Shown piece by piece: positions 9,240 to 17,227 of a DNA stretch of 64,000 nucleotides. How positions within the stretch are numbered: the stretch's first letter is position 1; the number at the start of each line of letters is the position of its first letter. The stretch is from Alicyclobacillus tolerans. Lineage in GTDB: Bacteria; Bacillota; Bacilli; Alicyclobacillales; Alicyclobacillaceae. The position numbers were made by a program, and so were the translations under genes. The stretch is from the NCBI RefSeq assembly GCF_021739485.1, contig NZ_JAJFNK010000001.1, forward strand, positions 310,001 through 374,000, given 5' to 3'. The notes under the pieces were generated by a model, which was not told the origin of the DNA, searched no databases, and saw only the letters and a list, made by a program, of their open reading frames with translations.

Positions 9240-10732
9240 CAATTCCTGGCGTTCAGGCGAACGGCCAGGACGTGCTGCAGGCTTTGCGCCCAAACTTTGA
9301 ACGCGCAGTAAAAGCAGCGGCACAAAGGCAGGAAAAAGTGCTGTGCACGGCACGCACCGCTGTGAGGCTGAAGGAAGAGACACTGCTCGAAGAGGTGGAC
9401 CTCCTCGACCCAGACAGCTTGTCTTTCCTTTGGTACGATCCGTTGAACCGCACCATGACGCTGGCCGCGGGAGTCACGGAGAGGATTGCAGTGACCGGCT
9501 CTTCGCGGTTTGCCGATTTGAAACGATGGGCGCAGGACTTGCGGCGTTACGTATTGCCTGGCGACGAGCGCCAGATTTCGATGTACGGCGGATTTTCGTT
9601 TGTGGCCAAAGCACACAATGCACCTTGGACAAATTGGCCGGATGGAGAATTTGTTTTGCCTGCTCTTGCTCTGTCGTACAATGCGTCATCAGACAGCGGC
9701 GAGTTAGCCGTGACGCTGTGGGTCGACGGCAAAGACGATGCGAACGGATTGCTGCTTCAGGCTCTGGAGCCTTTTTTCAATCGTGCGGATACCGACGGTC
9801 GAACTTCGCATAAGACGCCATTGGCTTCGAGTGGGAGCGTTCCGCCGAGAACTGGGCCGTTAAATCAAGACCCGGAGAATGCCGGCAGGGGGCAAAACTT
9901 CTCGGAATGGGGACAACAGGTCCGCGAGGTCGCAAAAAAGATTCGCGACGGCGCGTATCAGAAGGTCGTCCTGGCCCGGGAATCCCGCTTTCTCGATGTG
10001 AAGGAAACAGCTATTGCCTCCGTCCTTCGCAGTCTGCGAACCTCTTACCCTGAAAACTACGTATTTGCGGTGTGGAAAGGGACCGGGTGTTTTTTAGGTG
10101 CAAGCCCGGAACGATTGGTCCGCGTCCAGGACAACCACGTCATGATGGACTGTTTAGCGGGAACGACGGCACGCGGGGCTACTCCAGCACAGGACGAGGA
10201 ATTGGGAAAACAACTGCTGCAGAGTCGAAAGGACCTTTCCGAACACCGAGTGGTCGTTCATTGGGTGGAACAGACCGTTTCGGGTTTGGTGTCGTCTTTG
10301 AAAATTCCAAACCAGCCCTCTTTGCGCAAACTGGAAAACGTTCAGCACCTGCATACACCAGTTGAAGGGACCCTGTGTGCAGGTCAGAGCCTTTTGGATT
10401 TAGTCGAACGGCTTCACCCCACCCCAGCGGTTGCCGGCGAACCTCGAGAAGTGGCACTGGTCGAGATTGCGACCCGAGAAACCACGGACCGTGGATGGTA
10501 TGCGGGTCCTATCGGGTGGTTTAATTTGGCTGGAGATGGGGAGATGGCGGTCGCCCTGCGTTCCGCCTTGGTACAAGGCAATACCTCATATCTGTTCGCC
10601 GGCGCAGGAATCATGGGCGACTCCAATCCGGATTCGGAATGGCTGGAAACGGAGCTGAAGCTGGACGCTATGCGTACGGCGTTGGAGCAGGCGGCAAAGG
10701 AGGAAGCACCGTGGCAGAAAACCCGGACTTAA
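9224..10732 (+). CDS. menF: Isochorismate synthase
   Basis: A chorismate-binding enzyme of 502 residues that commits chorismate to menaquinone. The C-terminal catalytic domain carries the family blocks QKVVLARE, ASPERLV, LAGTTARG, HRVVVHWV, LHPTPAVAGEP and GWYAGPIGW. The final AGAGIMGDSNPDSEW with ETELKLDAM is the usual Mg/chorismate-binding end. The N-terminal ~170 residues are more variable, as in other MenF/DhbC/EntC proteins. Menaquinone-specific use, not siderophore synthesis, is inferred from the adjoining menE and menD. ATG 9224 lies inside the end of menE. Confidence 0.94.
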   Translation: MVKPLTIPGVQANGQDVLQALRPNFERAVKAAAQRQEKVLCTARTAVRLKEETLLEEVDLLDPDSLSFLWYDPLNRTMTLAAGVTERIAVTGSSRFADLKRWAQDLRRYVLPGDERQISMYGGFSFVAKAHNAPWTNWPDGEFVLPALALSYNASSDSGELAVTLWVDGKDDANGLLLQALEPFFNRADTDGRTSHKTPLASSGSVPPRTGPLNQDPENAGRGQNFSEWGQQVREVAKKIRDGAYQKVVLARESRFLDVKETAIASVLRSLRTSYPENYVFAVWKGTGCFLGASPERLVRVQDNHVMMDCLAGTTARGATPAQDEELGKQLLQSRKDLSEHRVVVHWVEQTVSGLVSSLKIPNQPSLRKLENVQHLHTPVEGTLCAGQSLLDLVERLHPTPAVAGEPREVALVEIATRETTDRGWYAGPIGWFNLAGDGEMAVALRSALVQGNTSYLFAGAGIMGDSNPDSEWLETELKLDAMRTALEQAAKEEAPWQKTRT

Positions 10733-12519
10733 AGGTTGTCAACGCATTTGTCGATGAATTGTATAGAGCGGGAATCCGTCATGTGTGCGTTTCTCCGGGT
10801 TCGCGGTCTACCCCCATCACCATTGCCGCAGCGAGACACGGAGAGTTCCGGTTGTGGTCCCTGCTTGACGAGCGATCGGCTGGCTTTTTCGCATTGGGAC
10901 TCGCGCGTTCCCTTGGCGAGCCCGTAGTGTTGGTGTGTACTTCCGGGACGGCTACGGCGAATTATTACCCCGCTGTCATGGAAGCGGCGCAGACCCGAGT
11001 TCCACTGGTGTTGCTGACTGCCGACCGCCCTCCCGAGCTTCAAGGAGTCGGGGCCAATCAAACCGTCGATCAACGCAAACTGTACGGGTCGTTTGTCAAA
11101 CACTTCATCGAAATGCCGATTCCACAAGATTCAAAGCTTCTGTTTCGTCATGCTGCTTCTGCCGCGTGGCGGGCCGTCGCTTCAGCGGCGCAACAGCCGC
11201 CTGGTCCCGTACACGTGAACTGGCCCTTGCGCGAGCCTCTTGTCCCTCCAGTGGCCGAACCATCCGCGGACGGCCTAAATGGGGAGGCTGCTACAGGGCA
11301 TCTCGTGTCGGTTCGCGATTTTGTGCGGTCGCCTGATCCTGCTGCCGTCCAAGCCGTTTGCGACATCGCGAAGCAAAAGCCTAAGGGGCTTATTGTGTGT
11401 GGGCCTCAAGACCATTCGGATTTTGCAAGGACGGTCTCACAACTTGCCGAGACGCTGCACATTCCGGTTTTGGCCGATCCGCTTTCCCAACTTCGCTGTG
11501 GCCCTCACCCGTTGGGCCTGGTGGTCGAAGCTTACGACGTGCTCTTGCGGGACAACCGGTGGTTCGAACGGTTGCGGCCGGATTTTATTCTTCGTTTCGG
11601 AGGAGTGCCAACCTCCAAAGTGCTTGGACAATATCTGCAGGACCAGACCCAGGCGCGTCAAATTGTCATTGAGGACGGCGCAATGTGGCGCGACCCGTTC
11701 TTCACGGCGACGGACGTAGTTTTTGCTTGTCCCCGGCTGTTTTGCGAGGCGTTGATGCCATTGCAGTCTCCCTTCGCAGACGGACCGGATTCGTCTTTCC
11801 ACGAAATCCGCAAGGAATGGACACAGCACTGGGTATCGCTCAACGAAGCTGCCCAAACTGCGATCCGAGAGGTCTTCGAAAAGGACGTCCCGTTCACCGA
11901 AGCCAACCGGTTCACAGAAGGCCGGGTCGTTGTGGAACTGGCACAACGGCTTCGCGAAGGCACTACAGTGTTCGCGGGGAACAGCATGCCGATTCGGGAC
12001 ATCGACTCGTTTTTTCCAAAGCAAGACAAAGAGATTCGCTTTTTCGCCAATCGGGGAGTGAGCGGAATTGACGGCGTTGTGTCTACGGCTCTCGGAACGG
12101 CCGCAGCAAATTCCGGGCCTACAGTTTTATTGATTGGCGACGTGTCGTTTTACCACGACTTGAACGCGCTCTTGATTGCAGCGAGAAATTCAGTCAATTT
12201 GCTGGTGATTCTCATCCATAACGATGGAGGCGGCATTTTTTCTTTCCTGCCGCAGGCCGGATATCCGGAGACATTCGAACACTTCCGCACGTCGCATGGT
12301 ATGGACTTCGAGCCGGCGGTGACCATGTTCGGAGGGCGTTTTACGCGGGTTCAAAACTGGTCAGAATTTCGGGACCAGGTTGAACAGGCCCAGGGGGCGC
12401 CAGGATTGACCGTCCTCGAGGTCCGGACGGAGCCGGATGAAAATGTACAGACCCACCGGAAAGTGTTTGCGCAGGCCGCGGCGCTGGCGGCGTCGATGTG
12501 GGGAAGTGGCAGCGAGTGA
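10711..12519 (+). CDS. menD: SEPHCHC synthase (ThDP-dependent)
   Basis: A 602-residue thiamine-diphosphate enzyme that joins isochorismate and 2-oxoglutarate, giving SEPHCHC. Evidence: the N-terminal SPGSRSTPI motif (about 26-34), the ERSAGFFALG segment with the catalytic Glu near residue 55, and the ThDP/Mg motif GDVSFYHDLNALLIA with LIHNDGGGIFSFLP. GTG 10711 is preceded by AAAGGAGG and lies within menF (22-bp overlap). The frame remains open further upstream, but that part overlaps menF and does not resemble MenD. Confidence 0.96.
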   Translation: MAENPDLKVVNAFVDELYRAGIRHVCVSPGSRSTPITIAAARHGEFRLWSLLDERSAGFFALGLARSLGEPVVLVCTSGTATANYYPAVMEAAQTRVPLVLLTADRPPELQGVGANQTVDQRKLYGSFVKHFIEMPIPQDSKLLFRHAASAAWRAVASAAQQPPGPVHVNWPLREPLVPPVAEPSADGLNGEAATGHLVSVRDFVRSPDPAAVQAVCDIAKQKPKGLIVCGPQDHSDFARTVSQLAETLHIPVLADPLSQLRCGPHPLGLVVEAYDVLLRDNRWFERLRPDFILRFGGVPTSKVLGQYLQDQTQARQIVIEDGAMWRDPFFTATDVVFACPRLFCEALMPLQSPFADGPDSSFHEIRKEWTQHWVSLNEAAQTAIREVFEKDVPFTEANRFTEGRVVVELAQRLREGTTVFAGNSMPIRDIDSFFPKQDKEIRFFANRGVSGIDGVVSTALGTAAANSGPTVLLIGDVSFYHDLNALLIAARNSVNLLVILIHNDGGGIFSFLPQAGYPETFEHFRTSHGMDFEPAVTMFGGRFTRVQNWSEFRDQVEQAQGAPGLTVLEVRTEPDENVQTHRKVFAQAAALAASMWGSGSE

Positions 12520-13334
12520 GCGGGCGCTATCTGGACGTCAACGGAGTTCGTCTCTATTGCGATATCGACGGTCATGGCCCTTCGATTCTCCTGCTGCATG
12601 GCTTTACGGGTACGTCTAAAGTGTGGAGACCGTTTACCGATTCGCTGGCAAAACACCACCGGGTCGTAGCCGTGGACGTCCTGGGACATGGAAATTCGGA
12701 TGCTCCCGCATCCCCACAACGGTACGGCATGACAGAAACCGTCAACGACTTGTTTGACCTTATGACCCAATTGGGCGACGAGCAGTTTGCGTGCTTAGGG
12801 TACTCTATGGGAGGGCGCATTGCCCTGTCCATGGCCGCGATGCAGCCAAGCCGCATTCGTGCGCTTGTTTTGGAAAGTGCATCTCCTGGCCTCAGGGAAG
12901 CCGAGGAGCGAACAGCGCGCATGGAACGCGATGAGCGCTTGGCGATGGATATCGAGCGCAATGGGATAGAGTGGTTTGTTCACATGTGGGAGAACATCCC
13001 GCTGTTCGAAAGCCAACAAAGCTTGCCCCCCGATGTGCAGCAAGTGCAGCGGGACGGGCGGCTGCAGCAGAGGGCGAAAGGGCTGGCGGGGAGTTTGCGA
13101 GGGGCAGGTACCGGGGCTCAACCTTCGTGGTGGGGGCACCTGCGAGAACTGACGATGCCTGTGCTGTTGTTGACGGGAGAAAAGGACCGCAAGTTTACCG
13201 AGATCGCATCACAAATGGCCAAGGAATTGCCCCATTGCGATCACGTCGAGTTTGAGCGCACCGGTCATTGCATTCATTTGGAACAGCCCGCACGGTTTGA
13301 ACACACCATTGCCGAGTTTTTGAGACGCACCTGA
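12516..13334 (+). CDS. menH: SHCHC synthase, alpha/beta hydrolase
   Basis: An alpha/beta hydrolase of about 272 residues that eliminates pyruvate from SEPHCHC, the step after MenD. The HGFTGT oxyanion segment, nucleophile elbow GYSMGGR (Ser near residue 97), acid in TGEKD and catalytic His in TGHCIHLEQP are all present. GTG 12516 overlaps the menD stop as GTGA and has GGGGAAG about nine bases upstream. GTG 12498 is an alternative adding six residues. It is the last gene of the men run; menC is absent from the window and must lie elsewhere. A 6-bp stem at about 13343-13367 is too weak to call a terminator. Confidence 0.92.
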   Translation: MSGRYLDVNGVRLYCDIDGHGPSILLLHGFTGTSKVWRPFTDSLAKHHRVVAVDVLGHGNSDAPASPQRYGMTETVNDLFDLMTQLGDEQFACLGYSMGGRIALSMAAMQPSRIRALVLESASPGLREAEERTARMERDERLAMDIERNGIEWFVHMWENIPLFESQQSLPPDVQQVQRDGRLQQRAKGLAGSLRGAGTGAQPSWWGHLRELTMPVLLLTGEKDRKFTEIASQMAKELPHCDHVEFERTGHCIHLEQPARFEHTIAEFLRRT

Positions 13335-13412
13335 ATTTAAACATGGTGCACCGATATCCATGTAACAATAGGGTCGGGCGCCACATGAAAGTGGATTGTC
13401 CAAGTTTTATAC

Positions 13413-13440
13413 TTGACATATACCTGCGTGGGTATATAGA
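13413..13440 (+). promoter_or_regulatory. Sigma-A promoter with CsoR/CstR-like operator between -35 and -10
   Basis: A consensus -35 TTGACA (13413-13418) and -10 TATAGA (13435-13440), spacer 16. The spacer is filled by an inverted repeat, TATACCT (13419-13425) and GGGTATA (13430-13436), centre GCGT. Known CsoR and CstR operators have this ATACC/GGTAT form with a short centre. The downstream gene is a rhodanese, which fits a persulfide-sensing CstR-type repressor better than copper sensing. That assignment is inference, as no csoR/cstR gene lies in the window. Confidence 0.6.
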
Positions 13441-13485
13441 ATACCGAAGTAGGAATGAGTCAGCGTTGCAAAGGAGGCTCGCGAT

Positions 13486-13869
13486 TTGTCGAATTGGGGC
13501 TTAATCGTCCTGCTGGTCATCGTAGTAGCTTATTTCTTCTGGGCCAGACGTCCAGTCAAAGGCATACAAAATATCACAGCGGACGCTTTGGTTGAGGAAA
13601 TAAAGACCAAGGGGAATGCACTGTCGATTGTCGACGTACGGGAGCCGTTTGAGTTTTCCAGCGGACACATTGCCAAGGCGAGGAATATTCCACTGGGTTC
13701 GCTGTCAAAGCGGCTCAAGGAGCTTTCTCCGGACGGCGAGATTGTTTTTGTGTGCCGCAGTGGCAATCGCAGTATGCAAGCGGCGAAGATCGCCAAAAAA
13801 GAGGGCTATAAAGCCGTCTACAACCTGACCGGAGGCATGTCGCGCTGGACAGGTCCCGTCAAAAAGTAG
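13486..13869 (+). CDS. Membrane-anchored rhodanese-domain protein
   Basis: A 127-residue protein: one N-terminal transmembrane helix (about residues 5-19) followed by a single rhodanese domain with VDVREPFEF and the active-site loop CRSGNRS (Cys90). Such proteins carry persulfide on the Cys and pass sulfane sulfur to acceptors. The domain should face the cytoplasm by the positive residues (ARRPVK) after the helix. Start TTG 13486 has AAGGAGG about eight bases upstream. Its promoter holds a CsoR/CstR-like operator, and a second rhodanese follows 89 bp on, so both may be one sulfide/polysulfide-responsive unit. Confidence 0.88.
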   Translation: MSNWGLIVLLVIVVAYFFWARRPVKGIQNITADALVEEIKTKGNALSIVDVREPFEFSSGHIAKARNIPLGSLSKRLKELSPDGEIVFVCRSGNRSMQAAKIAKKEGYKAVYNLTGGMSRWTGPVKK

Positions 13870-13958
13870 AGAAAAACGCTTGGGATCAGACACGCAAAAA
13901 GGAAAACCAGAGGCTCCCATCAACAGGTGGGGCGTAAAAACGAGTGGAGGGATTTGCA

Positions 13959-14267
13959 ATGGCAATTCGCCAATGGATGTCTGTCGATGTGAAAGAACGC
14001 TTGAGTTCAGAGAAACCTTTGCAGATTGTGGACGTGCGCGAGCCGCACGAATTTAACTCGGGACACATTCCGGGAGCCAAACACATTCCTCTTGGGGAAC
14101 TGCAAGCGCGCCACCAAGAGATTGATAAAAACCTCGAGACCGTGGTCGTCTGCTACAGCGGCGGACGCAGCAGCGTAGCGTGCAACTTCTTGCAGGGCGT
14201 TGGATATTCCAACTTGTACAACCTCATGGGTGGTATGAGTGCCTGGGACGGTCCGGTCGAACGGTAA
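13959..14267 (+). CDS. Cytoplasmic rhodanese-like sulfurtransferase
   Basis: A 102-residue stand-alone rhodanese domain without a membrane helix. It has VDVREPHEFNSGHI and the active loop CYSGGRS (Cys65), followed by NLMGGMSAW, the common single-domain rhodanese end. ATG 13959 is preceded by GGAGGG; an upstream in-frame GTG at 13944 is less well placed. Sequence similarity to the preceding membrane rhodanese suggests old duplication and specialisation. A clean terminator follows at 14298. Donor and acceptor are unknown. Confidence 0.9.
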   Translation: MAIRQWMSVDVKERLSSEKPLQIVDVREPHEFNSGHIPGAKHIPLGELQARHQEIDKNLETVVVCYSGGRSSVACNFLQGVGYSNLYNLMGGMSAWDGPVER

Positions 14268-14297
14268 TCCATCACTCGAACCTCATATTTTCGGCGA

Positions 14298-14322
14298 AAC
14301 GGCGCAGAGATGCGCCGTTTTT
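14298..14322 (+). terminator. Intrinsic terminator of the rhodanese pair
   Basis: AACGGCGCA (14298-14306) and TGCGCCGTT (14311-14319) form a perfect 9-bp stem with a GAGA loop, followed by T residues. Confidence 0.9.
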
Positions 14323-14397
14323 GCAAAAGTTTTATGGGACAATTGGAATGGCACCCTTTTCCTGAGGGGGACAAAAGGGTACAGTACATAGGAGAAG

Positions 14398-14462
14398 TAA
14401 AAGCGGGCGAGGGAATGCGCACAAGGCACGCAGAGAAGACACTTGTGCATCAACCCGCTTGC
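14398..14462 (+). other. Structured leader upstream of a disrupted small ORF
   Basis: Outer arms around AAGCGGG (about 14400) and CCCGCTT (about 14455) enclose an inner stem of GCGCACAAG with CTTGTGC and a purine-rich tip. The structure ends directly before AAAGGGGG, the ribosome binding site of the small ORF at 14479. It matches no riboswitch class I recognise. Function is unknown; it could regulate the small ORF or the thioredoxin gene. Confidence 0.35.
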
Positions 14463-14478
14463 AAAGGGGGAATGAACC

Positions 14479-14613
14479 ATGCGTCATCTGCGAGACCCGT
14501 GGTGGCTAAGAATCTGGAGGCGTACGTGACCGTCTCAACGCTTGTTGCTCCTGGGAGGAGCTGTGTTTGTGGTATGGCAAGCGGTCCACTGGATGAGTCG
14601 CTTGGTTCGTTAG
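14479..14613 (+). pseudogene. Small membrane-protein ORF with an in-frame TGA
   Basis: After a strong RBS (AAAGGGGG) ATG 14479 begins a 45-codon frame that looks like one small protein: a basic, Trp-rich N-terminus (MRHLRDPWWLRIWRRT) followed by a hydrophobic helix with LLLLGGAVFVVW and a basic end (MSRLVR), stop TAG 14611. Codon 17 (14527-14529) is TGA. Either a recent nonsense mutation (for example CGA to TGA), a sequencing error, or UGA readthrough. I recognise no family. It lies 27 bp upstream of the thioredoxin lipoprotein gene and may have shared its transcript. Confidence 0.4.
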
Positions 14614-14640
14614 GACTCCTACGAAATGGGGGAATTCTTC

Positions 14641-15267
14641 ATGAAATGGAAACCATGGGTCGTAGCCATGACCGCTGCGTTAGCCTTAGCAACCGTGGGT
14701 TGTGGTGCAGCAACGACGAATAACCAAAGTGCGAGTCAGACAACGGGCGGCTCAGGGCCCTCGAATTCATCCGGCAACACTCAGCCAGCGCCGGCTACGG
14801 CACCGGCGTCGAACACGTCTGCCCCAGCTCCAGGCCACATGGCGCCGAGCTTTTCACTTCCAATGTTGAACGGGACTCAAACGGTCTCTCTGCAGGATTT
14901 ATTGAACAAAAAGGAACCCATCTTATTGAACGCCTGGGCATCCTGGTGCCCGCCATGTCAGATGGAAACTCCGGACCTGGTGAAGATGTCCAAACAGTAC
15001 CAGGGCAAGGTCCAGTTTATTGGGATTGACATGACAACTCAGGAAAACCACTTATCCGACGCGGTGGCGTTTGTAAAGAAGTACAAAATTCCTTACACGG
15101 TTCTCAAAGACCCTCAAGGACAGTTCATGAACGCCTATGCGCTGCAAGGCTTCCCGACGACCTTTTTTGTCAGTCCGAGCGGGAAAATTATCAACGTCCA
15201 GTTCGGGATGATGACATCCACACAAATGAAGCAGTTGATTGACCAGGCCCTTGCTCAATCCAAGTAA
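14641..15267 (+). CDS. TlpA/ResA-like thiol-disulfide oxidoreductase lipoprotein
   Basis: A 208-residue exported lipoprotein. A signal peptide ends in the lipobox ATVGC (Cys21), then comes a Ser/Thr/Ala/Pro-rich linker and a thioredoxin fold of the TlpA type with NAWASWCPPC (Cys103, Cys106), IGIDMT and cis-Pro segment GFPTTFFV. Members act outside the membrane, commonly reducing apocytochrome c thiols or other extracytoplasmic disulfides. A cytochrome c gene lies convergently next door, which fits a ResA-like job, but no ccs genes are present to prove it. ATG 14641 follows GGGGGA. A 15-bp-stem terminator closes the gene. Confidence 0.9.
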   Translation: MKWKPWVVAMTAALALATVGCGAATTNNQSASQTTGGSGPSNSSGNTQPAPATAPASNTSAPAPGHMAPSFSLPMLNGTQTVSLQDLLNKKEPILLNAWASWCPPCQMETPDLVKMSKQYQGKVQFIGIDMTTQENHLSDAVAFVKKYKIPYTVLKDPQGQFMNAYALQGFPTTFFVSPSGKIINVQFGMMTSTQMKQLIDQALAQSK

Positions 15268-15324
15268 ACTGAGCAACCAGTGGGGCTGAAAAGGCAAGGG
15301 AGCCGGAAAATTCATCTGAGTGCA

Positions 15325-15369
15325 AACGAGAAAGCGGCGAGCCATACTAGGCTGCGCCGCTTTCTCGTT
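15325..15369. terminator. Long bidirectional terminator
   Basis: AACGAGAAAGCGGCG (15325-15339) pairs perfectly with CGCCGCTTTCTCGTT (15355-15369), and AGCC/GGCT extends the stem inward. It lies between the convergent thioredoxin and cytochrome c genes. Confidence 0.85.
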
Positions 15370-15448
15370 GTTCTGTTCTGGGCCTCATTGCCCGTGCCGG
15401 ACGTTGTGAACAGGCATCGTACTCGTACCGCTTGTTTGCATTTATTGG

Positions 15449-15976
15449 TTATTTGTGGCTAAGTATGAATCCCGAAACATTCAAGGCGTCCTGTTGTGAC
15501 AGACTGCCAGGTGCCGTTAACGGCATGTTGGATTTGACGAAGGAGACCAGATTGCTCAATTGAGTCATGTTTGTGCCTTGCAGCGCAGATTTAGATCCCC
15601 ACAAAGCGGGTCCAGCTCCGCCTTCACCGTTGGCTCCATGACAAGTCGAGCACTGGTTTTGAAAAATGACCTGGCCTGCTTGGATATCTGGTTTGCCGCT
15701 TGCACCTGTGCTGGATGAACCTCCGCTGGATGAACCTGTGCCGCCAGCAGCCCCGCTCGTTCCGCCCGTTGCATTTCCAGTTGCATTTCCAGTCGCACTG
15801 CCCCCGGTCGCGTTTTGGGACGCACTGTTTTGTACCGAAGTTTGGATGGGGGGGTTCTTACTCAGAACGCGATGAGTGTCCTGGTTGGGCAAACCAAAAT
15901 ACCCCACAACCCAAATGGCTACCCCAATAACCAGTCCCAAACCGATAATGAAAATACCTGCAGGAGAAAATTTCAT
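15449..15976 (-). CDS. Membrane-anchored c-type cytochrome (c550/c551-like)
   Basis: A 175-residue protein: N-terminal membrane helix (about residues 7-27), a long low-complexity Gly/Ser/Thr/Ala/Asn linker (about 50-94), then a small monoheme domain with CSTCHG (Cys109, Cys112, His113) and a likely axial Met in NMPLTAPG (near 151). The architecture matches Bacillus CccA-type electron carriers on the outer face of the membrane. The linker DNA contains short 12-bp repeats (around 15770-15795), likely to vary in copy number. GGAGG precedes ATG 15974-15976. It is probably an electron carrier to a terminal oxidase; partners are not in the window. Confidence 0.92.
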   Translation of the reverse strand: MKFSPAGIFIIGLGLVIGVAIWVVGYFGLPNQDTHRVLSKNPPIQTSVQNSASQNATGGSATGNATGNATGGTSGAAGGTGSSSGGSSSTGASGKPDIQAGQVIFQNQCSTCHGANGEGGAGPALWGSKSALQGTNMTQLSNLVSFVKSNMPLTAPGSLSQQDALNVSGFILSHK

Positions 15977-16254
15977 AGAAGATGCCTCCGTTTCCCTGCG
16001 GGGGTTGCCTTACGTCCAACTACAACACCCGCGAACGAAAAAAAGTTTTGACGTTGTGATGCGGACACCGATTTAAGTATATCCTGGAATCCAGGACAAA
16101 CAACAGAGCCCGAATTAGTAAGTTAGAAAAAATGAGATAAGATGTCAGTTTTTTGACACAACCGGAAAACGAAGAAGCTTGCCATTAAGATTTCTTGCAA
16201 ATTCTGATACAGTGTGCCTCATTGAACGAAGTGCCTCATTGAACGAACGCCTAG
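15977..16254. other. Intergenic region with a 17-bp direct repeat
   Basis: The region lies between the cytochrome c start and the 3' end of the metalloprotease gene. It contains two adjacent copies of GTGCCTCATTGAACGAA around 16213-16246, near the stop of the downstream minus-strand gene. No gene or clear promoter is visible in the rest. Confidence 0.4.
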
Positions 16255-16995
16255 TCAGAAGTACAGCGTACGGCCATGTTGCCTCAACCACTGCCTGGCC
16301 TCTTGGTACTGGGGGAAGGCGTCGTCCACCGCTCTCCAAAACGCAGGGGAATGATTCATATGCCGGAGATGGCACAGTTCGTGTACCACGACGTATTCCA
16401 TGACAGTCCGTGGAGCCATCACGAGACGCCAGTTGAAATTCAGGTTTCCGCGGCTTGAGCAGCTGCCCCATCTGGTTTTTTGGTCTTTAATTGTAATTTT
16501 GTTGAACGTACAATGGAGTTTATGGGCCCACTCCTGCACGCTCTTGCCAATTTCTTTCATCGCCTGCAGCTTGTACCATTCGATTACAGCGTTGCGGACA
16601 TCGATCGCGTCCGCGGACGGCGCAGGCCCGTACACGTCAATGTGGTCTCCATTGCGCGCGACGACAAACGAGGAATGGATTCCTTCTGGCTCCACAGTGT
16701 GGTAATGGAACGAAAAGGGGACTCCAAACCAGTGCAGCCGCACATTCGGCCACTGCTCTGCGCGGGGAACTTCCAGGGCACGCTGCGACTGTTTTTCAAT
16801 CCAGTCCCGACGTTTTCGTAAAAGTTCAGCAATGAACGCATCTGGGGTATGGATAGGTGCTCGCACTACGACTGAATCGTGGGAGACGGAAATCGCGATG
16901 CTTTTATTTCGCTTTTGGCTTCGTTTGACCTGTACATTCAGTCCGAACAGGCGCCATGGGTCGTCGTTTGTGAAGGTAAATCCGCTTTTAGACAA
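16255..16995 (-). CDS. YgjP/DUF45-family zinc metallopeptidase
   Basis: A 246-residue cytoplasmic protein of the YgjP (UTP pyrophosphatase/DUF45, M48-like) family. The zinc site HELCHLRHMNHS gives His205, Glu206, His209 and His215. The RWGSCSSRGNLNFNWRL block before it is the family's other signature. Members are often annotated as SprT-like or predicted metal-dependent hydrolases; the true substrate is unclear. It starts at ATG 16993-16995. It is divergent from the CPA1 antiporter and not part of an obvious operon. Confidence 0.9.
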   Translation of the reverse strand: MSKSGFTFTNDDPWRLFGLNVQVKRSQKRNKSIAISVSHDSVVVRAPIHTPDAFIAELLRKRRDWIEKQSQRALEVPRAEQWPNVRLHWFGVPFSFHYHTVEPEGIHSSFVVARNGDHIDVYGPAPSADAIDVRNAVIEWYKLQAMKEIGKSVQEWAHKLHCTFNKITIKDQKTRWGSCSSRGNLNFNWRLVMAPRTVMEYVVVHELCHLRHMNHSPAFWRAVDDAFPQYQEARQWLRQHGRTLYF

Positions 16996-17227
16996 TTCAT
17001 CGCCTCCGTGATGTGCAGGGCGTATCCACGACGTTTGGGTTAGGATGGCAGGGGCCGCAGCAATTCATCCTTATAAAAGCTACTCCAAATTGCGGGCCTT
17101 GCCAAGACGGTTGCCGTTCGTTTTTCAATGCGGTGTGTGTAAAGAAGACCATTCCATACCGAGGCGCACGGGACCAGGATGGCTGTACAGTGCAAAACCA
17201 GAATTTTTTACCGGGGGGTGGTACTCG

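Noticed and set aside
17045..17227. N-terminal extension of the CPA1 antiporter
   Set aside because: The residues are not membrane-like, and ATG 17228 has a strong RBS followed by the first helix.
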